DNA from: Rhizobium sp. Q54
GTDB lineage: Bacteria > Bacteroidota > Bacteroidia > Flavobacteriales > Flavobacteriaceae
Reading direction: 5' to 3'
Length of the DNA stretch: 9,075 bases
NCBI GenBank assembly: GCA_943324395.2
Contig: CALPLL020000065.1
Span: forward strand, 1-9,075
The notes beneath the pieces are model-generated. The model ran no database searches and was not told where the DNA came from. It was given only the letters and a program-made list of their open reading frames with translations. Every line of letters starts with the position of its first letter. The stretch's first letter is position 1. The position numbers and the translations under genes are program-made. This document shows positions 1 through 6,520 of the stretch, piece after piece.

Positions 1-1
1 A

Positions 2-2128
2 ACTGCAATTTCGGGGTCAACAACCTTGAGTTATGTTCCGATTACATCTGTTGTGGGAACGCTATACTATTATTGTATTGCAACTTATGCAAATGGGGGT
101 TGTGGAAGTGTCTCTACTTCTATTGCTGAGGTAATTGTAAATCCTTTACCAGTGATTAACGATACTACTATTGTTCAATGTGATGACGATTTAGATGCAA
201 TCACCGCCTTCAACTTAACGGTAAATAACAATCAGATTTCTGCGAATTCAGCCAATGAAATTTTTACCTATTATACTTCTTTAGCTGGGGCAAATGCCAA
301 TCCTACCTTTGATGAAATTACTAATCCACTTGCATTTTCAAATACTAATTTTCCAAATTTAATGTACATTTGGACTAGGGTTACAACTGTAAATGGGTGC
401 TATCGTGTGGCGAAAATAACTTTAAGAGTTTCAGCACCAAATATTCCAAGTACTTATAATATTACACTCCCAACAGTTTGTGATGATTTTTTAGATATTA
501 ATGGTGTTAATAATGCAAATAACAACGATAGAGATGGTATTGCAACCTTTAATTTAAGTCCAACTGAATTAACAATTCGAGCACTTTTAAATTCCCAACA
601 ACCAGGTATTAATTACAATATTAAATACTATCGTAATCGAGCTGATGCTTTATCACAGCAATTTGAAATTACAAATTTAACCAACTATAGAAATATTGGA
701 TACCCCTCCACACAGAATGTTTGGGTTAGAGTTGATAGTGATATTAGTAATGCTTGTTATGGAATAGGGCCTTGGGTTACTGTTAATGTAGAGGCAAAAC
801 CATTTGCACACACAGTAACAATTCCTAGACAATGTGATGATAATACAGATGGTATTTTCAATTTTAACACCGTTAATTTAGAAAGTGATTTATTACAAGG
901 TCAAACTGGAGTAGTGGTTACTTATTTTGATTCAGCAAATAACCCGTTAAGAGATTCAAATAACAATTTAATTACGAGTCCTTTTCCAGCAACTTTTTCA
1001 TCAACATCGCAAACGATAAGAGCTGTGGTTACTAATTCCACCCCCCAAGCTTGTTGGTTCGACACTACTATTCAATTTACAGTTGATAAATCTCCAATTG
1101 ATTTTACAATTCCCCCAACATTTACAACTACCTGTGATGATGAAATTGATCCTGCATTTCAAGATGGTCAGTTTAATTTTACTAATTCTCAAGCTATTCA
1201 TAATATAGTAACTTTTGGGCAACCTTCAGGAATGGTTTATGAATATTATGAAGATAATAACCCGCAATTTTCATCCCAAATCCCAAATCCATTAACAGTT
1301 ACGTTAACCAAAAATATAAGGATAGTTGTTTACAACCCTTTAAATCCAACCTGTAAAATCAGTAAGACAATTACATTTACAGTTAACCCCGTACCTGTTA
1401 TTGAATTAGAAACTACAAAATTAGTGTGTAGTAATGACCCTACTTTCTTTGTATTATTAGACGCAGGAATAACTGATGGAACTCCAACAACCGATTACAC
1501 CTACAAATGGTATTTTAATAATAGTACTTCTCCAATTCCTGGTGAGACTTCCTCTACTCTAAATGTAAATACTGAGGGAATATATTGGGTAAAGGTTATT
1601 AATTCCTTAGGATGTTTTAGAACAAGAAAAATAACAGTTATAGCTTCAGATGTAGCTCATTTCCAAATACCTACTATTATGGATTTAAGTGAAAATAATA
1701 CTGTTATTATTAATGCAACTGGATTCGGAAACTATGTATATAGTTTAGATTACCCAAATGCTTATCAAACTCTTAATATTTTTACAGATGTAGCACCAGG
1801 AGTTCATACCGTTTATGTTAAAGATCTAAATGGTTGTGGAACCTCATCTCAAATCATCAATGTAGTAGGAATTCCTAAATTCTTTACACCTAATGCTGAT
1901 GGATTTAATGATACTTGGAATGTGCTTGGTATGACATCAACTAATAAATTCAGTACTACTATTTACATTTTTGATCGCTATGGTAAATTATTAAAACAAC
2001 TTAGCTCAAATAGTAAAGGTTGGGATGGTACTTATAATGGTGAAATTATGCCTTCCGATGATTATTGGTACACTATTTATTTTGAAGATGGTAGAACCGA
2101 AAAAGGTCATTTTACACTAAAAAGATAG
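2..2128 (+). CDS. Large cell-surface protein with type B T9SS C-terminal sorting domain (5' end outside the window)
   Basis: Partial gene: the frame is open to the left edge, so the TTG at 26 is not a credible start. The protein is probably exported by the type IX secretion system and attached to the surface. The visible part holds repeats of about 100 residues, each opening with Cys-Asp-Asp; the Cys codons are at 179, 479, 833 and 1133 (spacing 300, 354, 300 bases), and a related Cys-Ser-Asn start at 1427 opens an Ig/PKD-like domain to about 1650. The last ~84 residues (from about 1874) match the gliding-motility-associated C-terminal domain: the FFTPNADGFNDTW motif, then IFDRYGK, GWDGTYNG and a final GHFTLKR. 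That domain is a type B T9SS signal. Similar Flavobacterium proteins often have several thousand residues. An adhesin or matrix role is likely but the ligand is unknown. Sorting domain sure; function unsure. Confidence 0.9.
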   Translation, partial: TAISGSTTLSYVPITSVVGTLYYYCIATYANGGCGSVSTSIAEVIVNPLPVINDTTIVQCDDDLDAITAFNLTVNNNQISANSANEIFTYYTSLAGANANPTFDEITNPLAFSNTNFPNLMYIWTRVTTVNGCYRVAKITLRVSAPNIPSTYNITLPTVCDDFLDINGVNNANNNDRDGIATFNLSPTELTIRALLNSQQPGINYNIKYYRNRADALSQQFEITNLTNYRNIGYPSTQNVWVRVDSDISNACYGIGPWVTVNVEAKPFAHTVTIPRQCDDNTDGIFNFNTVNLESDLLQGQTGVVVTYFDSANNPLRDSNNNLITSPFPATFSSTSQTIRAVVTNSTPQACWFDTTIQFTVDKSPIDFTIPPTFTTTCDDEIDPAFQDGQFNFTNSQAIHNIVTFGQPSGMVYEYYEDNNPQFSSQIPNPLTVTLTKNIRIVVYNPLNPTCKISKTITFTVNPVPVIELETTKLVCSNDPTFFVLLDAGITDGTPTTDYTYKWYFNNSTSPIPGETSSTLNVNTEGIYWVKVINSLGCFRTRKITVIASDVAHFQIPTIMDLSENNTVIINATGFGNYVYSLDYPNAYQTLNIFTDVAPGVHTVYVKDLNGCGTSSQIINVVGIPKFFTPNADGFNDTWNVLGMTSTNKFSTTIYIFDRYGKLLKQLSSNSKGWDGTYNGEIMPSDDYWYTIYFEDGRTEKGHFTLKR
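179..1420 (+). repeat. Four tandem protein-level repeats starting with Cys-Asp-Asp
   Basis: Within the surface protein, four diverged units start at Cys codons 179, 479, 833 and 1133, each with Cys-Asp-Asp, then usually Asp-Gly or a similar turn and an F-N-L/F-N-F strand. Unit lengths are 100, 118 and 100 residues, with about 98 from the last to the next Cys domain. The similarity is in the protein pattern, not the DNA, so this is old duplication and not a recent tandem array. The acidic start followed by a D-x-D-G stretch could bind calcium, which is an inference. Confidence 0.7.
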
Positions 2129-2158
2129 AATTTCATTAGAACCAATTTACATTATTAC

Positions 2159-2216
2159 TAGCCCCGATAGAAGCGACATCCCACGCCCTTGCGTGGATAT
2201 AGCGAATAGCGGGAAA
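2159..2216 (+). ncRNA. Candidate structured RNA element, Flavo-1-like
   Basis: This GC-rich island lies in AT-rich intergenic DNA. An outer helix pairs CCCG (2163-2166) with CGGG (2210-2213). A perfect 6-bp apical hairpin pairs CCACGC (2181-2186) with GCGTGG (2191-2196) around a CCTT loop. Between them are near-symmetric strands, GATAGAAGCGACATC and ATATAGCGAATAG, with GC/GC and AT/AT pairs separated by A-rich and G-A mismatches, as in a structured internal loop. From memory, elements with similar outer strands and a variable apical stem recur between flavobacterial genes, and the Flavo-1 RNA family has this character; I could not check this against a model. There is no U-tract after it, so it is not a standard terminator. 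It lies upstream of the rimO promoter, so it belongs to the end of the previous transcript or to its own. The plus orientation is assumed. Confidence 0.5.
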
Positions 2217-2239
2217 TAACGTCATAAAAACCACCCAAC

Positions 2240-2272
2240 TTTATGCTCCTAATTATAAATAGTGTAATTTTG
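2240..2272 (+). promoter_or_regulatory. Bacteroidetes-type promoter for rimO
   Basis: TAATTTTG at 2265-2272 fits the flavobacterial -7 consensus TAnnTTTG exactly. A weak TTTATG at 2240-2245 lies 19 bases upstream, where the TTG-containing -33 box is expected. Transcription would begin near 2278, giving a leader of about 25 bases before the ATG at 2305. Confidence 0.55.
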
Positions 2273-2304
2273 CGAACTTCAAATTAGTTGAGGATTTACA
2301 ATAT

Positions 2305-3606
2305 ATGAGAACGAAATCGTTAAAAAAGAATAAAATCAATGTGATTACCCTTGGGTGTTCCAAAAATGTTTACGACAGTGAAGTATTAATGGGGCAATTG
2401 CGCGCCAGTGGAAAAGACGTTGTGCATGAGGAAGAAGGGAATATAGTGGTGATAAATACTTGTGGTTTTATTGATAATGCCAAAGCAGAATCAGTAAATA
2501 CTATCCTTGAATATGCTGATAAAAAATCGAGAGGAATTGTAGATAAAGTTTTTGTAACTGGTTGTTTATCTGAAAGATATCGACCTGATTTAGAAAAAGA
2601 AATTCCGAATGTAGACCAGTATTTTGGAACTACAGAATTGCCTGGTTTATTGAAAGCTTTGGGAGCCGATTACAAACATGAATTATTAGGGGAACGATTA
2701 ACTACGACTCCGAAAAATTATGCTTATTTAAAAATTGCTGAAGGTTGCGACAGACCTTGTAGTTTTTGTGCGATTCCAATTATGCGTGGAAAACACGTTT
2801 CACAAACTATTGAAAAATTAGTAAAAGAAGCGGAAGGGTTAGCGAAAAATGGGGTAAAAGAATTGATTTTAATCGCCCAAGATTTAACCTACTACGGACT
2901 TGATATTTACAAAAAACGAAATTTAGGTGAACTATTAGAAGCTTTAGTAAAAGTGGATGGTATTGAATGGATTCGATTGCATTATGCTTTTCCAACGGGT
3001 TTCCCAATGGATGTTTTGGAAATCATGAAGCGAGAACCAAAAATTTGCAACTATATTGACATTCCGCTTCAGCACATTTCAGATTCAATTTTGAAATCGA
3101 TGCGTCGTGGAACAACAAGAGAAAAAACCACGCAATTACTAAAAGATTTTAGAGCTGCTGTTCCAGGAATGGCAATTCGAACCACATTAATTGTAGGTTA
3201 TCCAGGAGAAACTCAAGAAGATTTCGAAATTCTTAAAGACTTTGTTCAAGAAATGAAATTTGACAGAATGGGTTGTTTTGCCTATTCCCATGAAGAAAAT
3301 ACTCACGCTTATTTATTAGAGGATGATGTTCCTAATGAAGTAAAACAAGCCAGAGCTGAAGAAATAATGGAACTACAATCGCAAATTTCTTGGGATTTAA
3401 ACCAAGAGAAAGTGGGTCAAACATTTAAATGTATCATTGATAGAAAAGAAGGAGCTCATTTTGTGGGGAGAACTGAATTTGATAGCCCAGATGTGGATAA
3501 TGAAGTATTAATTGACGCCTCAAAACACTACGTGAAAACAGGTGAATTTGTAATGATTAAAATAATTGAAGCCACTGAATTTGATTTGTACGGTGAGCCA
3601 GTATAA
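2305..3606 (+). CDS. rimO: Ribosomal protein uS12 methylthiotransferase RimO
   Basis: RimO is a cytoplasmic radical SAM enzyme that adds a methylthio group to a conserved aspartate of ribosomal protein uS12. The 433 residues match the usual family length. The N-terminal UPF0004 domain shows three cluster-binding cysteines: C18 in LGCSKN, C53 in NTCGF and C87 in TGCLSE. The radical SAM domain has the CX3CX2C motif at C148, C152 and C155. A TRAM domain fills about residues 370-433. The LGCSKNVYDSE opening and the AEGCDRPCSFCAIP motif favour RimO over the related tRNA enzyme MiaB. The ATG at 2305 is chosen because the conserved N-terminus begins directly after it and a promoter lies just upstream. 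The next gene follows after 18 bases and is probably cotranscribed. The gene looks intact. Confidence 0.97.
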   Translation: MRTKSLKKNKINVITLGCSKNVYDSEVLMGQLRASGKDVVHEEEGNIVVINTCGFIDNAKAESVNTILEYADKKSRGIVDKVFVTGCLSERYRPDLEKEIPNVDQYFGTTELPGLLKALGADYKHELLGERLTTTPKNYAYLKIAEGCDRPCSFCAIPIMRGKHVSQTIEKLVKEAEGLAKNGVKELILIAQDLTYYGLDIYKKRNLGELLEALVKVDGIEWIRLHYAFPTGFPMDVLEIMKREPKICNYIDIPLQHISDSILKSMRRGTTREKTTQLLKDFRAAVPGMAIRTTLIVGYPGETQEDFEILKDFVQEMKFDRMGCFAYSHEENTHAYLLEDDVPNEVKQARAEEIMELQSQISWDLNQEKVGQTFKCIIDRKEGAHFVGRTEFDSPDVDNEVLIDASKHYVKTGEFVMIKIIEATEFDLYGEPV

Positions 3607-3624
3607 TAATATAACTTATTAGAT

Positions 3625-4116
3625 ATGAAGTCTATAAAAATTATTAGCATTTTAATTTTGTTATTTTCAATGCAAACTATCAATGCTCAATTCGGGCAAG
3701 GAGGTTACGGACAGGGCGGAATGGGCCAAGGTGGAATGGGTCAAGGTGGAATGGGTCAAGGTGGTTTTGGAGGAAATCCAAACATGCAAAACCAACAAAG
3801 ATCCCAGCCTAAAGAACCTGCAATTGAAGAAATCGCAAAAAAAATTGTAAATCGTCTTAACGAACAACTTAAGCTCGATGAACTTCAAATTATTGCTGTT
3901 TCAAATATTGTCACAGAGAACGTAAAAAAACAAAATGCGATTTTAAAAAAGGAAGAGGGCGGAAATGAAGAAAAAGTGAACGAACTTAAGGCAATTTCTG
4001 AAAAAATGGATCTGGATATTATGATATTACTCAATAAAGATCAAAAAGCAAAATACAAGTTACTAACTGAAGATAATAAGAAACAACAAGAAGCATATTC
4101 TAGGATGAACAGATAA
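3625..4116 (+). CDS. Secreted Gly-rich protein with a Spy/CpxP-like helical domain
   Basis: A 163-residue exported protein. A signal peptide (hydrophobic residues 5-19) probably ends at A21-Q22. Residues 23-50 are a low-complexity run of five x-G-Q-G-G units (x = F, Y, M, M, M), then a Gln/Asn/Pro-rich linker to about 65. The rest, residues 66-163, is charged and helical. It has two LTxxQ-like sites, LKLDELQ at 82-88 and LLNKDQKAKY at 135-144, spaced as in the Spy/CpxP fold of periplasmic chaperones and stress sensors. That assignment is by pattern only. The gene starts 18 bases after rimO and is followed by a strong terminator, so it probably lies at the end of the rimO transcript. No functional link to uS12 modification is evident. 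A metal role for the Met-containing repeats is conceivable but unsupported. Confidence 0.8.
   Translation: MKSIKIISILILLFSMQTINAQFGQGGYGQGGMGQGGMGQGGMGQGGFGGNPNMQNQQRSQPKEPAIEEIAKKIVNRLNEQLKLDELQIIAVSNIVTENVKKQNAILKKEEGGNEEKVNELKAISEKMDLDIMILLNKDQKAKYKLLTEDNKKQQEAYSRMNR
3691..3765 (+). repeat. Five 15-bp tandem repeats coding x-G-Q-G-G
   Basis: Five in-frame 15-base units start at 3691, 3706, 3721, 3736 and 3751. The last three, coding M-G-Q-G-G, are almost identical at DNA level (single-base differences); the first two, coding F-G-Q-G-G and Y-G-Q-G-G, are more diverged. The array is a likely site of copy-number change by slippage, and whole units keep the frame. Confidence 0.9.
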
Positions 4117-4121
4117 AAATT

Positions 4122-4155
4122 AAAAAAAACCGCGAGAAAATCTCGCGGTTTTTTT
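4122..4155. terminator. Bidirectional intrinsic terminator
   Basis: A perfect 8-bp GC-rich stem, CCGCGAGA (4130-4137) with TCTCGCGG (4141-4148), encloses an AAA loop. Eight A (4122-4129) precede it and seven T (4149-4155) follow, so each strand has a U-tract. It ends the rimO transcript 6 bases after the plus-strand stop codon, and the convergent YceI operon 15 bases after its stop. Confidence 0.95.
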
Positions 4156-4170
4156 ATTATTTTAATATTA

Positions 4171-4716
4171 TTATTTTGTATCTAAATCAAAATCAAAACT
4201 TACTTTGATTTGTTCAGCAAATTTTTCTTTAACTAAACTTGGAATTTCAATGCCATAATCTTGAGCATGAACTGAAAAATTACCAGTAGCTCCCACTTTA
4301 CTTCCATTTGAAGTCAAATAGATTTTAGTTTTAACTTTTTTGGTTACTCCATGAATTGTCAAATCACCTTCAACATCATAGGCTGTTTTGGTAGCTGTTA
4401 ATTTTTTAGCATCAAATCCTGCAATTTTACCTTTAAAAATAGAATTAGCAAATTTAGAAGATTCCAAATAATTTTCATTAAAATGTTCTTCCATTAATGG
4501 TGCTTTAAATCGGATAGATTTAATGATCACACTAGAAGCAAATTGTCCTGAAGCAACGTCTAAAATTGCGGAAACCGTATTGCTCTTTCCAGCTATTTCA
4601 ACTAAATTTGGCATAGAGGCATCAAATTTAATTTCTCCGGACCGTGTTAACAATCTTTGTGCGAAAGAAACATTAGCAAATACTAGCGCTACTAAAACTA
4701 AAAATACTTTTTTCAT
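4171..4716 (-). CDS. YceI family periplasmic lipid-binding protein
   Basis: A 181-residue exported protein with a signal peptide probably cut after A19 (SFA-Q). The mature part follows the YceI pattern: the opening strand TRSGEIKFDAS (24-34), FKAPLMEEHFNENYLESSKF (70-89), FKGKI (94-98), the highly typical GDLTIHGVTKKV (117-128), and an end with DYGIEIPSLV (153-162) and alternating strand residues. YceI proteins form a lipocalin-like barrel that binds polyisoprenoid lipids or quinone-like molecules in the periplasm; the ligand here is unknown. It is the last gene of a four-gene operon and starts 2 bases after the cytochrome c lipoprotein stop codon. The neighbourhood suggests a redox or lipid-carrier role, an inference from context. 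Confidence 0.9.
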   Translation of the reverse strand: MKKVFLVLVALVFANVSFAQRLLTRSGEIKFDASMPNLVEIAGKSNTVSAILDVASGQFASSVIIKSIRFKAPLMEEHFNENYLESSKFANSIFKGKIAGFDAKKLTATKTAYDVEGDLTIHGVTKKVKTKIYLTSNGSKVGATGNFSVHAQDYGIEIPSLVKEKFAEQIKVSFDFDLDTK

Positions 4717-4718
4717 TA

Positions 4719-5060
4719 TTAGTTTTCTCTGTAATTAAGATCCGCCCACATATTAATCATATCAATTGTTGCTTGAGGCAAACGCCCAGACTGCGGCATA
4801 ATGTTTCCGCAAGTTGCATCTAATCTACATAATAAATTCCCATTTTCGCAAGCATCTTTAACTAAAGAATAAGATGTTAAATTTGGATTTAGGCCTCCAC
4901 CACCGTGACAACTAGTACATTTTGAAGTCATTATTGGTTTAATGTTTGCATTATAGGTTGGATTAACCACTACAGTTGATACGTCTTGAACTGTGGTTGA
5001 TTCACATGAAACTAAAAACAAAACACTCATTGCTAATAAAACTATTTTTAAATTCTTCAT
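4719..5060 (-). CDS. Mono-haem cytochrome c-type lipoprotein
   Basis: A 113-residue lipoprotein. A hydrophobic leader ends in the lipobox LVSC, with C19 the lipidated residue, so it sits in the outer (or inner) membrane facing the periplasm or surface. The haem-binding motif is CTSCH at 48-52, preceded by YNANIKPIMTSK, typical of small class I cytochromes. M88 in NIMPQSG is the likely second axial ligand. The end, LPQATIDMINMWADLN, resembles the C-terminal helix of cytochrome c domains. Three more cysteines (C71, C78, C84) lie between the haem motif and the Met ligand, which is unusual for so small a cytochrome. The gene sits 12 bases after the DUF5777 barrel and 2 bases before YceI, so the three are very probably cotranscribed. 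An electron-transfer role is well founded; partners are not known. Confidence 0.9.
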   Translation of the reverse strand: MKNLKIVLLAMSVLFLVSCESTTVQDVSTVVVNPTYNANIKPIMTSKCTSCHGGGGLNPNLTSYSLVKDACENGNLLCRLDATCGNIMPQSGRLPQATIDMINMWADLNYREN

Positions 5061-5072
5061 AATTATTTATTT

Positions 5073-5948
5073 TTAAAATACTCTATACATATTAAATCCA
5101 AAATACAATTGCTTAGTACCATCCCAACGGCCAGGTGCATTGGTAAATACCGCTACGTCATTCATAGCTTGGCTATTTGAGAATAGCAACTGGAATACGT
5201 GTCCTCCAGTTTCAATATCCAAACCTAAAGTTAATGGGTTGTGGTAGTTTGAAACAAATCCTTCAGGTAAATTCAATCTAGCTGCATATTCTAAATTTAA
5301 GCTTAATCTTTTTGCTAATTTATATCTCGCTCCTGTTCCTAATAATAAAGTAGATTTTTGATCTAAAATTCCATCATACAAATTTTTGTGAACGTAAATA
5401 GGAGCTATTTCAAATGAAAAAGAATCATTAAATTTTCTCGAAATTAGCAATTGAGTGGTAAAAGCCAAACGATGACTAAATTTTAAACCCGACATTAATT
5501 CGTTATTTTTCAATTCACTATTAATATCCATTGTATTGTAACCTACGATTGTCACTGGAAAGCCGTCTACTTCTTGATTGGACATTTTGTATTTAGCAGC
5601 TAATTCATATGTTTTTTGATACGTTTGACGTGATGCACTAATAGCCATCCAGTTGGAAACTCCATATATACCTCCCAATTTGGTAAAGGCATTATCCAAT
5701 CCGAAAAAGTTATCCATTCCCTGAGCTAAATCACCAAAACGGTGAGAAACTACAAAATAAAACTCTCCTTTGGCTGGTAATTTTGTAGACTGCATGTTGC
5801 AAATTTGCACTCCCTTAAATGCTGCTATTTCAATATTATTTTGTTTTGGAGCACCGGCATCCAACTGATTTAATAAATCATCTTGTGCAGTTGCAAAACC
5901 TACAACACAAAAAACCAGAACGATCGATAATAAGTTCTTAATTTTCAT
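5073..5948 (-). CDS. DUF5777-type outer-membrane beta-barrel protein
   Basis: A 291-residue exported protein with a signal peptide ending about A21-Q22 (ATA-Q). The mature part has many alternating amphipathic strands and ends in an aromatic residue (F291 in YFGFNMYRVF), as outer-membrane barrels usually do. The segment from about residue 43 (AFKGVQICNMQSTKLPAKG), then VVSHRFGDL (66-74), FFGLDNAFTKLGGIYGVSNW (81-100), is the pattern I associate with the DUF5777 family of Bacteroidetes. No function is established for that family to my knowledge. The gene starts 2 bases after the OB-fold gene and ends 12 bases before the cytochrome c lipoprotein, a tight linkage that suggests the barrel and cytochrome act together. 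The barrel call is solid; family name from recall. Confidence 0.85.
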   Translation of the reverse strand: MKIKNLLSIVLVFCVVGFATAQDDLLNQLDAGAPKQNNIEIAAFKGVQICNMQSTKLPAKGEFYFVVSHRFGDLAQGMDNFFGLDNAFTKLGGIYGVSNWMAISASRQTYQKTYELAAKYKMSNQEVDGFPVTIVGYNTMDINSELKNNELMSGLKFSHRLAFTTQLLISRKFNDSFSFEIAPIYVHKNLYDGILDQKSTLLLGTGARYKLAKRLSLNLEYAARLNLPEGFVSNYHNPLTLGLDIETGGHVFQLLFSNSQAMNDVAVFTNAPGRWDGTKQLYFGFNMYRVF

Positions 5949-5950
5949 TT

Positions 5951-6346
5951 TTAATTGTTTTTATTAATTGAACATTGATCAAATTTTAACTCACCCATTA
6001 AATCATCAAAACCTACTAGTCTTCCCTTTACAGAAATAGATTGTTCGTTTTTAATACTATTATCTGGAGTTTTAAAATTACAAATTATGGTATTGTCGAT
6101 AGTTACAATACTATCTGATACTGCAGTGACTTTTCCTGAAACAGCAATCGCTTTATCAGAATATTTAAGAGTCGCTTTAGCAACATCTGAAGAAAATTCT
6201 CTAGTAATGTCTTTAGAACTTATTATAAATTCTGCTTCTTCGGTAGCTAAATCTCTAGCGCCACCATGAAAAACATAGTTTACTGAAATTCCAACTAATA
6301 CTATTACTACCAATAGAATTCCTATTATTTTTGCTTTTCTAGACAT
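5951..6346 (-). CDS. Membrane-anchored OB-fold (tRNA_anti-like) protein
   Basis: A 131-residue protein with a short basic N-terminus, one transmembrane segment (about residues 6-22) without a clear cleavage site, and a soluble domain. That domain has an alpha-helical lead (31-58), then KAIAVSGKVTAV (65-76), VTIDNTIICNF (81-91), ISVKGRLVGFDD (104-115) and GELKFDQCSI (118-127). These fit the tRNA_anti-like OB-fold family of Bacteroidetes. Despite the name, a periplasmic position makes nucleic-acid binding unlikely. Two cysteines, C89 and C125, lie in strands and could form a disulfide. It is the first gene of the four-gene operon, with a promoter-like site just upstream, and its stop codon is 2 bases from the DUF5777 start. 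The function is unknown. Confidence 0.8.
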   Translation of the reverse strand: MSRKAKIIGILLVVIVLVGISVNYVFHGGARDLATEEAEFIISSKDITREFSSDVAKATLKYSDKAIAVSGKVTAVSDSIVTIDNTIICNFKTPDNSIKNEQSISVKGRLVGFDDLMGELKFDQCSINKNN

Positions 6347-6368
6347 AGTTTGTTTAATTAATAGTAGT

Positions 6369-6397
6369 CAAATTTACTAAATTAAATTCCGAAACAG
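6369..6397 (-). promoter_or_regulatory. Probable promoter of the OB-fold/DUF5777/cytochrome c/YceI operon
   Basis: On the minus strand TAAATTTG (6376-6369) matches the flavobacterial -7 consensus TAnnTTTG. A CTG (6397-6395), one base off the TTG of the -33 box, lies 18 bases upstream. The ATG at 6346 would follow a leader of only about 15-20 bases. Confidence 0.45.
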
Positions 6398-6460
6398 ACT
6401 AAAAACCATAAGATTTACTTAATTGAAAAAAAATGATTGAATTAATTCATTTGTTAAATA

Positions 6461-6501
6461 AAAAAATAAAAAAACCTCTATTTTAATGTAAAATAGAGGT
6501 T
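6461..6501 (-). terminator. Intrinsic terminator of the ankyrin/DOMON unit
   Basis: A perfect 12-bp inverted repeat (6473-6484 with 6490-6501) encloses a 5-base loop. Read on the minus strand, the stem is followed by a T-rich run (6474 down to 6461, broken by one A). It starts 20 bases after the DOMON gene stop codon and separates that unit from the next minus-strand operon. Confidence 0.9.
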
Positions 6502-6520
6502 AATTAATTTAAAAAATAAT

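Noticed and set aside
26..28. TTG as start codon of the surface-protein gene
   Set aside because: The same frame is open from base 2 and encodes matching beta-strand sequence, so the gene clearly continues leftwards past the window edge.
1001..1222. Minus-strand open frame of 73 codons
   Set aside because: It lies wholly inside the surface-protein gene on the other strand and its translation shows no recognisable domain or start signal.
2181..2196. Apical hairpin as an ordinary terminator of the surface-protein gene
   Set aside because: No T-run follows the stem, and the additional outer pairing and internal loop suggest a larger structured element.
2807..3007. Minus-strand open frame of 66 codons
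   Set aside because: It is opposite the conserved radical SAM core of rimO; the Leu-rich run is the complement of Lys/Glu-rich coding sequence, not a real membrane segment.
3691..3765. Short tandem repeats as a possible CRISPR array
   Set aside because: The 15-base units are contiguous with no spacers and are in frame inside a coding gene.
3667..3888. Minus-strand open frame with Thr-Leu-Thr-His-Ser repeats
   Set aside because: The repeats are simply the complement of the Gly-Gln-Gly-Gly coding units of the real plus-strand gene.
4523..4738. Plus-strand open frame of 71 codons
   Set aside because: It is antisense to the YceI gene and overlaps its signal peptide; no ribosome-binding or domain evidence.
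6087..6269. Plus-strand open frame of 60 codons
   Set aside because: It is antisense to the OB-fold gene, and its sequence is explained as the complement of that gene.
5951..6346. A role for the OB-fold protein in tRNA or DNA binding
   Set aside because: It has an N-terminal membrane anchor and is encoded with envelope proteins, so the family name is probably misleading here.
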